In this document: positions 1-9,211 of the stretch, in pieces
How positions within the stretch are numbered: the first letter of the stretch is position 1
How the letters are laid out: each line of letters starts with the position of its first letter
From: Bacteroidales bacterium
GTDB taxonomy: Bacteria > Bacteroidota > Bacteroidia > Bacteroidales > WCHB1-69
Direction of reading: 5' to 3'
DNA: 43,292 bases
Assembly (NCBI GenBank): GCA_017551725.1
Contig: JAFZKY010000049.1
Span: 1-43,292 of the forward strand
Notes under the pieces: model-generated
What the model was told of the DNA's origin: nothing
The model's database searches: none
What the model saw: the letters and a program-made list of their open reading frames with translations, nothing else
Program-made: the position numbers and the translations under genes

Positions 1-1033
1 CGGAGACGGTGTATGTCAGGCCGGTGCCGTCCGCCCAGGTGAAGCTCTCGCACACGGTGGTGTCGGTCACGTTGTGCGTGCCGTAGTTCACCGTCAGGTG
101 CAGCGTGTCCACGCTGGCGCAGCCGTCTTCATTGGTGTACGGGTGCGTGTAAGTGCCGGAGACGGTGTATGTCAGGCCGGTGCCGTCCGCCCAGGTGAAG
201 CTCTCGCACACGGTGGTGTCGGTCACATTGTGCGTGCCATAATTCACCGTCAGGTGCAAGGTGTCAACGCTGGCGCAACCGTTGGCGTTGGTGTACGGGT
301 GCGTGTAGGTACCGGAAACGTTGTAGGTCAGGCCGGAGCCCTCCGTCCAGGTGAAGCTCTCGCACACGGTGGTGTCGGTCACGTCGTGTGTACCGTAGTT
401 CACCGTCAGGTGCAGGGTGTCAACGCTGGCGCAGCCGTTCTCGTTGGTGTACGGGTGGGTGTAGGTGCCGGAGACGGTGTAGGTCAGGCCGGAGCCGTCC
501 GCCCAGGTGTAGCTCTCGCAGACGGTGGTGTCGGTCACGTCGTGTGTACCGTAGTTCACCGTCAGGTGCAGCGTATCCACGCTGGCACAGCCGTTCTCGT
601 TGGTGTACGGGTGCGTGTAGGTGCCGGAGACGGTGTAGGTCTGGCCGTCACCGTCAGTCCAGGTGAAGCTCTCGCACACGGTGGTGTCGGTCACATTGTG
701 CGTGCCGTAGTGGACGGTCAGGAACAGCGTATCAACACTGGCGCAACCGTCTTGGTTGGTGTACGGGTACGTGAAGGTGCCAGAGACGGTATAGGTCTGG
801 CCGTCACCGTCAGCCCAGGTGAAGCTCTCGCACACGGTAGTGTCGGTCACGTCGTGCGTACCGTAGTTCACCGTCAGGTGCAAGGTGTCCACGCTGGCGC
901 AGCCGTTCTCGTTGGTGTACGGGTGCGTGTAGGTGCCGGAAACGTTGTATGTCAGGCCGGTGCCGTCCGTCCAGGTGAAGCTCTCGCACACGGTGGTGTC
1001 AGTCACGTTGTGCGTGCCGTAGTTCACCGTCAG
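1..1033 (-). repeat. 156-bp coding tandem repeat (52 residues per unit), about 6.6 copies, cut by the window edge
   Basis: Copies begin at 1, 157, 313, 469, 625, 781 and 937, an exact 156-bp period with no indel. The seventh copy stays close to the others only to about 1033 and then diverges into a degenerate unit. Each unit reads TVCESFTW, then a G(T/D)G(L/Q)TY segment, GTYTHPYTNENGC, ASVDTLHLTVNYGTH and V(T)D. Two Cys per unit could form a disulfide. Copies differ by a few point changes in different combinations, for example GTHNVT against GTHDVT and LHLTVN against LFLTVH, as expected for unequal crossing-over or gene conversion. Confidence 0.97.
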
Positions 1034-4000
1034 ATTATACGTTACGGTGCTGTCACAGCCAGTGGCTAACGTATATGTGTGGCTGACGACATCGCTCACG
1101 GTGTAAGTGCTGTCGTTCCAGACAAACTGTTCACAAACCGTAGTATCTATTGAGAGATGATAACTCGGATTCACATCTACATACATATTCACGATGCTGT
1201 CACAACCATCCGGAGTATGCAAAGTGTCTATATACGTTCCCGTCTCAGTCAGCATACGTCCGTGGAAATCAACGCTTTCACCTTCGCAAATCCGTTTGTA
1301 CAAACGGGTGATAGGCGTGGTGTGCAACAGAATCTCATTCACGGCAAAGCTCTTCTCTATATACAGACCTCCAACATCCGTACTTCTGACACGAATGGAA
1401 TAATCCGTACGATGACTGCACACGAACGTGGTGTCGGTTTTCAACTCGTTACCCATGATTGTGAAGAGAGAGTTATCATCGTCACCATCACCGCTCACCA
1501 ATTCATATACAAAAGGAAGATCCACATCATTGTCAATCGTGGAGAATGTTCCGATGTAGGTGTGTTCGGGCACATATTCATAGAAGAAATTGCCATCCAG
1601 CACCAGGTCCGTCGGGGCAACGTTGAAATTAATCATGGTATCCGGACGATCCTTGAAAGCCTCTTTATTGCCCACATTGTCGGTGGCGATAGACATGAAT
1701 CGGTAAAAAGCTCCGTTGTCAAGTGCGTAGGAGAAGGTACTGTCAGGATTAACACTGCCTAATGAGGCATATTCCGCGTTATTAACAGACACATACACCT
1801 CCACACTCCGCACGCCGGAACCGCCAGCATCATCCTCTGCATCAAATGTGAAGGTGCAGTACAGTGAATCCAGTGCATTCATTTCTGCATGAAGCATGGA
1901 TGTCGGGGCCACCGCATCGAAGGTGTTGACCCACACATTGGTGCCGATGGGAGGATTCTCATCAAAGACGATATAGGCTTCGGCAGCCACCGTATCGCCG
2001 GTTTGAACATTGGTTTCGGGGGCTATGTAGAAGCTGACATACCCCTCGCCGTGTGCTAACGAGTCGTTGACGGGCAGGAAACCCATCTGCGAATTGACCG
2101 GTTCGGCACCGGTGGCGGGGTCTATACTCTGGAAGATCCAGAACAGTTGGTTGTTGATGATGTCAATGCCGGCTGTCACATCCACCCACACGCCCAACGA
2201 ATCGGAGACATCCAAACGATGGCTGTAAGATGACACATTGGAGGGAACCGTGAAGATGAAATCACCAAAGCCGAAGTCTGTCAGGCGGAAGGATGACAGG
2301 CGGTGCTGGTCGGGCACATCGTAGGTGATTTTCACACGCGAAGCGGGTGCCATGGCAAAATCCGGGTCATTTTCAAAATAGATGGAATAATTCATCTTGT
2401 TGTTCGCATTGACAAAGCGTTTTTCCTCTGAATAGCCGGCAGGCCCCCTGATCTCGTTGGGATCCACAGGGCACTCCAGATCCTTGACAAAGCATTTCAA
2501 TTCATCACTGTTACAACTGCCTTTGGAGTCGCAAGCGGAACAAGTCACGACAAAATCTCCCGTAGGAGCAATGGTTTGGACAGCCATATTGGAGCCAATC
2601 TGTTCCCATCCCGCCGAGAAGGTGTATGGGCCGGTTCCGCCAGACGCCGTAGCCGTGAATGTGACGGGAGGTGTCTCATCATTACACTTCGCAGCCACTG
2701 ACCCAGGGCCTGAAATGTTCACTTCGATGTCTCCGCATTTCTTTTCTTTTGTGATTTTAACTAAACTATCGTAAAGTATGATATCGGGATTTTTCATGTG
2801 CAGTACTTTCACATGATAGATACCTTTCGTCAAATGCTCAACCGTTTCCCGATTGGAGGTTTCTCCATTATTCAAATCCCATTCAATGGCACATTCATTT
2901 TTTATCTTGTCCGGAATAAATATCTTTGCCACACCATCATTCCCATCACAAGACTCCTCCTTGTCCATGTAGGCATGAATACAGGTGTCCTCCACACTGG
3001 TAATAACCAGATGCAGGGTTTGGGTGGATGGACAACCATTATCCGCAGTATATTCATAGACATAGGTGCCACTTTGTGAATAGGTCTCCCCATTGACCGA
3101 CCATGTGTAGGGATCTTCACTTTCTATAGAAACACCTCCGTGTTCCCCTTCGTTAATGGTCAGATTCAAAATCTTGTAACGATTGCAACCCTCCAGAGTC
3201 CGATACTCGAATCTCTCCCCCTCTATGCTGGCGGTATAGGTTTCCCCGTTAATCCACGTATAGGAATCACAGGCTGTCACATTTTCCTCTCCAGACTCTG
3301 TATCCTCATAAATCTCCACTTGGATGGTCTGCCTTTTCTTACAACCATATTCATCCCGGGTCTCGTATTCATAGAAACCCGACTGATAATAGGTAACCCC
3401 ATTCACCTCCCATGTAAACGACTCACAGACAGTGGCGGTTGGCCACTCTATAAGTTGGTCATGATGAAGTTTGAGATCCAAAATGTATGCGCTGAGACAG
3501 CCGGAGCCGTCCACATAATTGACATAATATCTTCCCGGATTCGAATATGTCTCTCCATTTACACCCCAAACGTATGAATTACAAACTGTTGCACTTGTCA
3601 CCTGATCGGGAGTGGGCTGATTTACCACGATGGTATATGAAGCACTGTTACTACAGCCATTCTCATCTATGCCTGTGACAGAATATGTGGTGGTGGCAAC
3701 GGGTTGCACACTACGGCTGTTATCCGAGGTTTGACCAGCCATATCGTTCCATTCGTAAGATTGGGCACCATCTACTACCAAGGTTGTTTGAGAACCAGCG
3801 CATATCGGAGTGTTTCCTGTAATATTGACGTTGGGCAGGCTATGGACATCAACCTGAAGAGATACTGGCCCGAAAGGACAGTTTGTGCCAGATTCCCTAA
3901 CTCTAAGCGTATATTCGCCTGCACTCTGAGTTGTGGCAGTGAAGGCAGGTGGATTTTGCTCCGCTGAGGAAAAACCGTTAGGACCGGTCCACTCGTATGT

Positions 4001-7000
4001 CAAAGTCGAGCCCGAAGAGACACCGGTTGGGTGAGCGGTCAGCACAAGGCTCTCGCCCTCGCAGGGTGTGTTGGCGGAGATCTCCACTCTGAGGCTGCTT
4101 CCTTCGTTGGTGACCGATCCAGGAGCGGAGGAGGTGCAATTGGTGCTGACATCTTTCACCGTAACCGTATATGTGGCAGCATACAAATTGCTGAACGTGG
4201 GTTCTGGCTGGAACGTCCCTCCATTGAGCGAGTAAAGGTAATTGCTTCCCGTTGGGCTTTGTACCGTAAGGCTTCCGTCGCTGGTGGGGCTTCCGCAATC
4301 GGTGTTGGAGTGCATGCTGAGGACGGGAGAATTAGGAGAAGCCTTGACCGTGACATTTATGGTCTGCGGCGTGGCCGAACAATTGGTGCCATCAATGGTA
4401 GCAGAGACCGTATAGGGACCTGAATGCTGCGGGGTGGCAGATGGGATGGTCGGATTGGATACGGAAGAGGAAAAACCGTTGGGACCTGTCCACACATATA
4501 CGATTGGTGTACCAGAGGGAACGCCCGTCGGAGTGGCGGTCAGCATGAGATCCTCGCCCTTGCAGGGCTCGTTAGAGGTGACACTCAGACTGAGATTATA
4601 ATCCACTTTATGGATGGTCTGGGGAGCGGAGGCGGAACAATTGTTGCTGTTGTCTGTCACCGTGACAGTATAGGTTCCTTCTGCCAACCCGCTAAACGTA
4701 TAGCCCGTCGGGGTCATGCCGTTACTGAGCACGTAAGAATACTGGCTACCCACTGGCCAGTCAACCGTAATGCTGCCATCAGGGCTGTTGCCCGAACAGT
4801 CCATATTGTTCACCACAGTAAATGTGAGATCGCTGGGAACTTTCTTAACGGTAACCGGATACTCTACTGTCTTTGTACAATGCGTGATATTATCAGTGAG
4901 TATAAGGGTGTAAGTGCCCCCACTGACAACAGGTGACGCAGGAAATGACACAATGTTGTTGTGCACTGTGACGGAGTTTCCATTCGGATCTATCCATCGG
5001 TAGGTCAAATCGGAAATTGACGAGAAACCGCCTGTCGGGATGACCGTCAGCACGAGGGTCTCGTTCTCGCAGGGCTCATTAGAGGTTACTTCCACACTAC
5101 CTCCCTCCGAGGGGACCAGCACGTTGGTGGAAGAGGAGCATCCGTTGCTGTTGATGGCGGTGAGGGTGTAATTGTCGGGAGCTAGGCCGTTGAACGTCAC
5201 ATCGGACTGTGGGGCTCCCCCATTGAGCGAATATTGGTATTCGCTTCCCACAGGCTTGCGCACCGTGATGCTTCCGTTAGGATTTTCTTCACAGGCGGTG
5301 TTGGGTGAGATGATAAGTTCCGGAATAGGTGACGGCCTGACGACCGCTTCCCGATTCACGGTAGCAAAACAGGTCGGCTCCTTAACAGAGAAGGTAAGCG
5401 TATATAGACCGGCATGATCAGGCGTGGCTCCGGCAATGGACGGATTCTGTTCGGTTGAGGAAAAGCCATACGGTCCCGTCCACTCGTAGAACACCGGAAT
5501 ATCTGTAGGGATATCGCTTGCCGGCGTAGCGGTCAACTCAAGCGTCTCTCGCTCACAGGGTGTGTTCATCGTGACCGTCACCGCAGGTGTGACTTCCACG
5601 TTGTCAATCGTCTGAGTGGCGGTGGCCGTACAACCGTGGCCGTCTCTTACGGTAATGGTGTAGGAGCCCGAGCTCAGATTGTCGAACGTGGTGGTGGCGT
5701 TCTGGAATGCGCCATTGTTGAGCGAGTAATACAACTCGCCGCCCACCGATCCGTTGACTGTGATACTGCCGTTAGGCGCAATGCTGCCGTTAGCGGGTAC
5801 ACAAGCGATGTTGTCCTTGTATGTAAGAACAGATATACCGGGCAATGCGTGGACGTGAACATCCTCTCTTCTTGTGACAAAACAACCCGTGGCCATATCC
5901 GTAACTTTGAGCGTATATGTGCCAGCATGAAGCATGGCGACATTGGGAACTGATGGATTCTGAACTGCCGAAGAGAAATTGGGGGCCGTCCACTCGTAAG
6001 TCAAATTCGAGCTGACGAATGTGCCTGTCGGAGTGGCTGTCAGATTCAGAGTCTCTTGCTCACAAGGCACATTAGTTGTAATGGTCACATCGAAAGTTCT
6101 GCCCACCGAATCAACTGTTCCCCAAGCGGAGGCTGTACAGCCATTGCCATTCCGGACCGTAATCGTGTAGGTGCCTTTGCCCAGTCCGCCAAACGTTGTG
6201 CCCGACTGGAATGCACCATTGTTGAGCGCGTAGGAGTAGTCTGTGCCCGTCGGACTTCCAACGGTTATACTTCCATTCGGATTGATGCAATTGGTATTGG
6301 CAACAACGGAAAGAACTGGGGTGTTCGGGATTGGGTTAACCAAAACATTCTGTGTCGCGGTGGCGGTGCAATTGTGGTTATCCGTGACCGTGACGGTATA
6401 GGTCCCTGTAGTGGTCACATTAATGGAACGGGTCGTTTCGCCCGTATTCCAAGCGTAGGAACCGCCTTCCGAAGCGGTAAGCACCACGGTCTCTCCCTCA
6501 CACGCCACATTATCACCCGTAATGCTGACTTCGGGCAATTCGTGGACAGTGACCTCTGTTGAGTCCTTGGCAGAACAATGTGTGGTGCTTTCCGTCACTT
6601 TTACAGTGTATCTGCCAGAATTAGCCGAGGAGACATTGGGAATGGTGATATTCTGGTCCGCCGATAAGAAATTGGGACCTGTCCACTCGTAAGTAAGATT
6701 CGAGCCGGAGGAAACGCCTGTTGGGGTGGCCGTCAGGTTAAGGGTTCCATGCACACAAGGCGCATTGGCGGTGATGTTCACGCGAAGGTTGCTCACGGTG
6801 GTGGCGACCGTTGCGGACGTAGAGGTGATACACCCGTGGTCACTCTTCACCTGGATGGGATAATTCCCCGCATCCAAGTTGTTAAAAACAGTATTGGTGC
6901 CAAAAGGCCCGTTATCAAAAGAGTATGTATAGGATGTACTTGGTTGGGTGAGAATCGTAACACTTCCGTTAGGGCTCGTACAGCTGGTATTGTTAACTAT

Positions 7001-7771
7001 GGAAAGGGTTGGCGTAGCAGGTGCCGGATATATGGTGAGTTTCAACGTGTCGGCACTGGGATAGCCGGATGCATTTGTGTAATTTCTTATATAGACACCA
7101 CTTTCATCATAGGTCCGCCCATCTGCCTGCCATGTGTAGGTCACGCATTCGGCTGCCGTGGTTACCGTATAGGTCGGTTTGCCATGTATCAGGTAGAGGA
7201 CCACCACACTGTCGCAACCGTCCAAGGTCTGGAAATGGATGTGATGCGTGGAAGAGTCCGCCGTGGAGTTCGTGAACGTGGAATCACCATAATGATATGG
7301 ATAATTGTTCCTGGCAATTATCACCGTGTCCCTTGTGGTGATGGGCATACACAAGGTGCGGAACTCCATCTGTTCGCCGTATGCGGTTCCGGCATTGTTG
7401 GTGGCGTAGGCGCGCACATAGTATTTCTTGCCCGGTCGCAAGTTCGTCAGCGAGCTGGTGAAAGAGCCCTCTCCGGTGCCGTCAACCGTGTGCGGGTCGG
7501 CAAGGGTCGGGTTGGGGGAAAGGCTCCAGCAGACGCCGCGCGCGGTCACGTTCTCCCCACCGTCGGATGTCACCATGCCTCCCGAACGGGCGGCGACGGT
7601 GGTGATGCTGTCCACCACCCGGGTGGAAACCACCGGCACGGTTCCCGTCATCTCACACCGCGGCTGATGTGGATATGCGTCATGCGTGCCTATAGCGGAC
7701 GCATTACTCATTATGGCTGACAACAAAATTGCCAGTATCAATACCTGAAAGAAATATCTATACATTTTCAT
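1..7771 (-). CDS. Giant SprB-like repeat adhesin, C-terminus beyond the window (partial)
   Basis: The frame is open from the ATG at 7771 to the left edge (2,590 codons) with no stop, so the C-terminus is missing. The start is followed by a signal peptide (MKMYRYFFQVLILAILLSAI, then NASA). Domains in order, with approximate residues: FN3-like GVCWS...YYVRAYATN domain 75-142; a Cys/Trp repeat 150-250; alternating SprB-like units (NGSITV...YSLNNGAFQ...GTYTITV) and Ig-like units (PCE.ETL.LTATPTG...YEWTGPN) 254-1377; four degenerate C..(F/Y).W repeats 1377-1590; a DPNEIRGPAGY module 1770-1945 of the type seen in other large secreted Bacteroidota proteins; an Ig-like domain 1955-2050; a cadherin-like domain (PTDLVL...YSIRVRSTD) 2050-2147; then 52-residue repeats to the edge. 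SprB is the mobile gliding adhesin of Flavobacterium johnsoniae, but that role is not implied here. It follows the TSP3 gene by 21 bp and is probably the last gene of the operon visible. The anchor or type IX secretion signal, if any, would lie outside the window. Confidence 0.93.
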   Translation of the reverse strand, partial: MKMYRYFFQVLILAILLSAIMSNASAIGTHDAYPHQPRCEMTGTVPVVSTRVVDSITTVAARSGGMVTSDGGENVTARGVCWSLSPNPTLADPHTVDGTGEGSFTSSLTNLRPGKKYYVRAYATNNAGTAYGEQMEFRTLCMPITTRDTVIIARNNYPYHYGDSTFTNSTADSSTHHIHFQTLDGCDSVVVLYLIHGKPTYTVTTAAECVTYTWQADGRTYDESGVYIRNYTNASGYPSADTLKLTIYPAPATPTLSIVNNTSCTSPNGSVTILTQPSTSYTYSFDNGPFGTNTVFNNLDAGNYPIQVKSDHGCITSTSATVATTVSNLRVNITANAPCVHGTLNLTATPTGVSSGSNLTYEWTGPNFLSADQNITIPNVSSANSGRYTVKVTESTTHCSAKDSTEVTVHELPEVSITGDNVACEGETVVLTASEGGSYAWNTGETTRSINVTTTGTYTVTVTDNHNCTATATQNVLVNPIPNTPVLSVVANTNCINPNGSITVGSPTGTDYSYALNNGAFQSGTTFGGLGKGTYTITVRNGNGCTASAWGTVDSVGRTFDVTITTNVPCEQETLNLTATPTGTFVSSNLTYEWTAPNFSSAVQNPSVPNVAMLHAGTYTLKVTDMATGCFVTRREDVHVHALPGISVLTYKDNIACVPANGSIAPNGSITVNGSVGGELYYSLNNGAFQNATTTFDNLSSGSYTITVRDGHGCTATATQTIDNVEVTPAVTVTMNTPCERETLELTATPASDIPTDIPVFYEWTGPYGFSSTEQNPSIAGATPDHAGLYTLTFSVKEPTCFATVNREAVVRPSPIPELIISPNTACEENPNGSITVRKPVGSEYQYSLNGGAPQSDVTFNGLAPDNYTLTAINSNGCSSSTNVLVPSEGGSVEVTSNEPCENETLVLTVIPTGGFSSISDLTYRWIDPNGNSVTVHNNIVSFPASPVVSGGTYTLILTDNITHCTKTVEYPVTVKKVPSDLTFTVVNNMDCSGNSPDGSITVDWPVGSQYSYVLSNGMTPTGYTFSGLAEGTYTVTVTDNSNNCSASAPQTIHKVDYNLSLSVTSNEPCKGEDLMLTATPTGVPSGTPIVYVWTGPNGFSSSVSNPTIPSATPQHSGPYTVSATIDGTNCSATPQTINVTVKASPNSPVLSMHSNTDCGSPTSDGSLTVQSPTGSNYLYSLNGGTFQPEPTFSNLYAATYTVTVKDVSTNCTSSAPGSVTNEGSSLRVEISANTPCEGESLVLTAHPTGVSSGSTLTYEWTGPNGFSSAEQNPPAFTATTQSAGEYTLRVRESGTNCPFGPVSLQVDVHSLPNVNITGNTPICAGSQTTLVVDGAQSYEWNDMAGQTSDNSRSVQPVATTTYSVTGIDENGCSNSASYTIVVNQPTPDQVTSATVCNSYVWGVNGETYSNPGRYYVNYVDGSGCLSAYILDLKLHHDQLIEWPTATVCESFTWEVNGVTYYQSGFYEYETRDEYGCKKRQTIQVEIYEDTESGEENVTACDSYTWINGETYTASIEGERFEYRTLEGCNRYKILNLTINEGEHGGVSIESEDPYTWSVNGETYSQSGTYVYEYTADNGCPSTQTLHLVITSVEDTCIHAYMDKEESCDGNDGVAKIFIPDKIKNECAIEWDLNNGETSNRETVEHLTKGIYHVKVLHMKNPDIILYDSLVKITKEKKCGDIEVNISGPGSVAAKCNDETPPVTFTATASGGTGPYTFSAGWEQIGSNMAVQTIAPTGDFVVTCSACDSKGSCNSDELKCFVKDLECPVDPNEIRGPAGYSEEKRFVNANNKMNYSIYFENDPDFAMAPASRVKITYDVPDQHRLSSFRLTDFGFGDFIFTVPSNVSSYSHRLDVSDSLGVWVDVTAGIDIINNQLFWIFQSIDPATGAEPVNSQMGFLPVNDSLAHGEGYVSFYIAPETNVQTGDTVAAEAYIVFDENPPIGTNVWVNTFDAVAPTSMLHAEMNALDSLYCTFTFDAEDDAGGSGVRSVEVYVSVNNAEYASLGSVNPDSTFSYALDNGAFYRFMSIATDNVGNKEAFKDRPDTMINFNVAPTDLVLDGNFFYEYVPEHTYIGTFSTIDNDVDLPFVYELVSGDGDDDNSLFTIMGNELKTDTTFVCSHRTDYSIRVRSTDVGGLYIEKSFAVNEILLHTTPITRLYKRICEGESVDFHGRMLTETGTYIDTLHTPDGCDSIVNMYVDVNPSYHLSIDTTVCEQFVWNDSTYTVSDVVSHTYTLATGCDSTVTYNLTVNYGTHNVTDTTVCESFTWTDGTGLTYNVSGTYTHPYTNENGCASVDTLHLTVNYGTHDVTDTTVCESFTWADGDGQTYTVSGTFTYPYTNQDGCASVDTLFLTVHYGTHNVTDTTVCESFTWTDGDGQTYTVSGTYTHPYTNENGCASVDTLHLTVNYGTHDVTDTTVCESYTWADGSGLTYTVSGTYTHPYTNENGCASVDTLHLTVNYGTHDVTDTTVCESFTWTEGSGLTYNVSGTYTHPYTNANGCASVDTLHLTVNYGTHNVTDTTVCESFTWADGTGLTYTVSGTYTHPYTNEDGCASVDTLHLTVNYGTHNVTDTTVCESFTWADGTGLTYTVS
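3650..7015 (-). repeat. Alternating SprB-like and Ig-like protein repeats in the adhesin
   Basis: Six SprB-like units (N..C....GS(I/V)TV...Y.YSL..G.....F..L..G.YT(I/V)TV....C) alternate with eight Ig/PKD-like units. Five or six of the Ig-like units carry a YEWTGPN-type strand (YEW, YRW or YVW). The repeats are diverged in DNA, unlike the 156-bp array, so they are older. Unit counts were made by eye from the translation. Confidence 0.85.
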
Positions 7772-7792
7772 ACATTTTCCTTTCTTGTCCAT

Positions 7793-9193
7793 TTATTCAC
7801 AAATATCACCAATGCCGTTCCCGTTCTCATCCGTCTGGTCCGGATTGAAGTAATCGGGACAATTGTCAGATTCATTCGGCACCATATCGCCATCCCGGTC
7901 GGGATCGCAAACATCACCCGTCCCATCGCAGTCATAATCCAGCTGGTCGGGATTGTAGGTGTAGGGGCAGTTGTCCTCAGTGTCGGGAACCCCATCGCTA
8001 TCGGAATCTTCATCGCAGGCATCCCCCACCCCATCATAATCGGTGTCCTCCTGGTCGGGATTGTAGGTCACCGGACAATTGTCGCACGGGTCGCCAATAC
8101 CATCGCCATCCGTATCATCCTGATGAGGATTGTAGTGGTAAGGACAGATGTCCACATCATTCGGCACCCTGTCACCATCTATATCATCATCCAAATCATT
8201 CGGAATGCCGTCATTGTCAATATCATCATCACAGTCGTTGCCAATGTTGTCCGAATCGAAGTCATATTGGCGCGGATTGGGGAAATACTTGCAGTTGTCG
8301 CAGGAGTCGCCCACCCCGTCGTGGTCGAAGTCCAACTGGTCGGGATTATAATTCCACTTGCAGTTGTCGCAGACATCCCCCACGCCATCGCGATCGAAGT
8401 CCTTCTGGTCCGGATTCGCTTTCACAGGGCAGTTGTCGCACGCATCCCCTACTCCATCACCGTCACCATCCACTTGGTCGGCATTGCTGATACAGGGGCA
8501 GTTGTCCTGGTCATCCGTAATGCCATCGCCATCGAAATCATTGCCGGAAACAAAATCACCGACCGTCCTTGAATCCAAGAAAGACAATATGTTGGAGTTC
8601 AAAGGCAGACTATCGTTGACAATGGAGGCATACCACTGGTTTCCGATATTCTGCATAAAATAGGGAATGGTAACAAACGGGACATTATTGTTATAACAGG
8701 AAACGATGGCCACCGTATAGTCCCCAGCATTGTATGAGAGCAGCAGCTTCATTTTCTGCACACGCCCCACAAGATGCAGGAATCGTTGGGCAAGCGAGTC
8801 GGTTGGGAACATGCCATCAAAAATGGCAGCGTCGGAAGGCCGGTACTGCTGTTTCACAGCGGTCATACTCTGTTGCTGATACGCCTGCAGCAAGCGGCAC
8901 AAGGCAGCCGGAAGCGATGGGTTCTGAGCCGGGTTTTCCGTACCTCCCGTCAACGAAATCATACGGTTGTCGTCGTCCGAGGGAACAAGTCCCGTAAGGG
9001 AATAGGAGTACACCTCCCCGCACAACCTGTGCACACTATCGTATGAGTGGAGGTTGGGGCTGACAAGACCCAAATCCAAAGTCACTCTGTAATTGTCGTT
9101 CTGATAGGCCGGAAAACGGCAGGTCTGAGCCTTCACCGGCATAACATACATTAAAGCGACAGCCAATCCGAAAATGATATATAACTTTTTCAT
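7793..9193 (-). CDS. Secreted protein with C-terminal thrombospondin type-3 calcium-binding repeats
   Basis: 466 residues. A signal peptide (MKKLYIIFGLAVALMYVMPVKA|Q) is followed by a unique domain of about 190 residues with several Cys that I do not recognise. From about residue 215 to the end there are roughly nine TSP3-type units (D.DGDG(V/I)GD.CDNCP...NPDQ). This Asp-rich loop binds calcium in thrombospondins and in many bacterial outer-membrane proteins. TSP3 repeats often sit before an OmpA peptidoglycan-binding domain, but here the protein stops inside the repeat (NGNGIGDICE), with no OmpA domain and no sorting domain. The gene lies 18 bp after the 416-residue gene and 21 bp before the adhesin gene. 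A likely role is a calcium-stiffened spacer or partner for the giant proteins, but that is inference from context. Confidence 0.93.
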   Translation of the reverse strand: MKKLYIIFGLAVALMYVMPVKAQTCRFPAYQNDNYRVTLDLGLVSPNLHSYDSVHRLCGEVYSYSLTGLVPSDDDNRMISLTGGTENPAQNPSLPAALCRLLQAYQQQSMTAVKQQYRPSDAAIFDGMFPTDSLAQRFLHLVGRVQKMKLLLSYNAGDYTVAIVSCYNNNVPFVTIPYFMQNIGNQWYASIVNDSLPLNSNILSFLDSRTVGDFVSGNDFDGDGITDDQDNCPCISNADQVDGDGDGVGDACDNCPVKANPDQKDFDRDGVGDVCDNCKWNYNPDQLDFDHDGVGDSCDNCKYFPNPRQYDFDSDNIGNDCDDDIDNDGIPNDLDDDIDGDRVPNDVDICPYHYNPHQDDTDGDGIGDPCDNCPVTYNPDQEDTDYDGVGDACDEDSDSDGVPDTEDNCPYTYNPDQLDYDCDGTGDVCDPDRDGDMVPNESDNCPDYFNPDQTDENGNGIGDICE

Positions 9194-9198
9194 ATTTT

Positions 9199-9206
9199 CA
9201 CCTCCC
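9199..9206 (-). promoter_or_regulatory. Strong Shine-Dalgarno site of the TSP3 gene
   Basis: On the minus strand the sequence GGGAGGTG ends a few bases before the ATG at 9193, with 7 nt between the GGAGG core and the start codon. It is a near-perfect anti-16S match. The first two cluster genes lack such a site, and Shine-Dalgarno use is generally weak in Bacteroidota, so this gene may be translated independently of its upstream neighbour. Confidence 0.7.
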
Positions 9207-9211
9207 TATCC

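Noticed and set aside
74-1069. 331-residue plus-strand open frame over the 156-bp repeats
   Set aside because: It is the mirror of the minus-strand adhesin repeat. The minus frame gives a signal peptide and known domains, and the plus frame gives only low-complexity Val/Gly/Arg repeats.
1-1092. CRISPR array
   Set aside because: The 156-bp period has no unique spacers; all of it is translated repeat.
7793-9193. OmpA-family outer-membrane protein
   Set aside because: TSP3 repeats often precede OmpA, but the protein ends in the repeats with no OmpA peptidoglycan-binding domain and no barrel signature.
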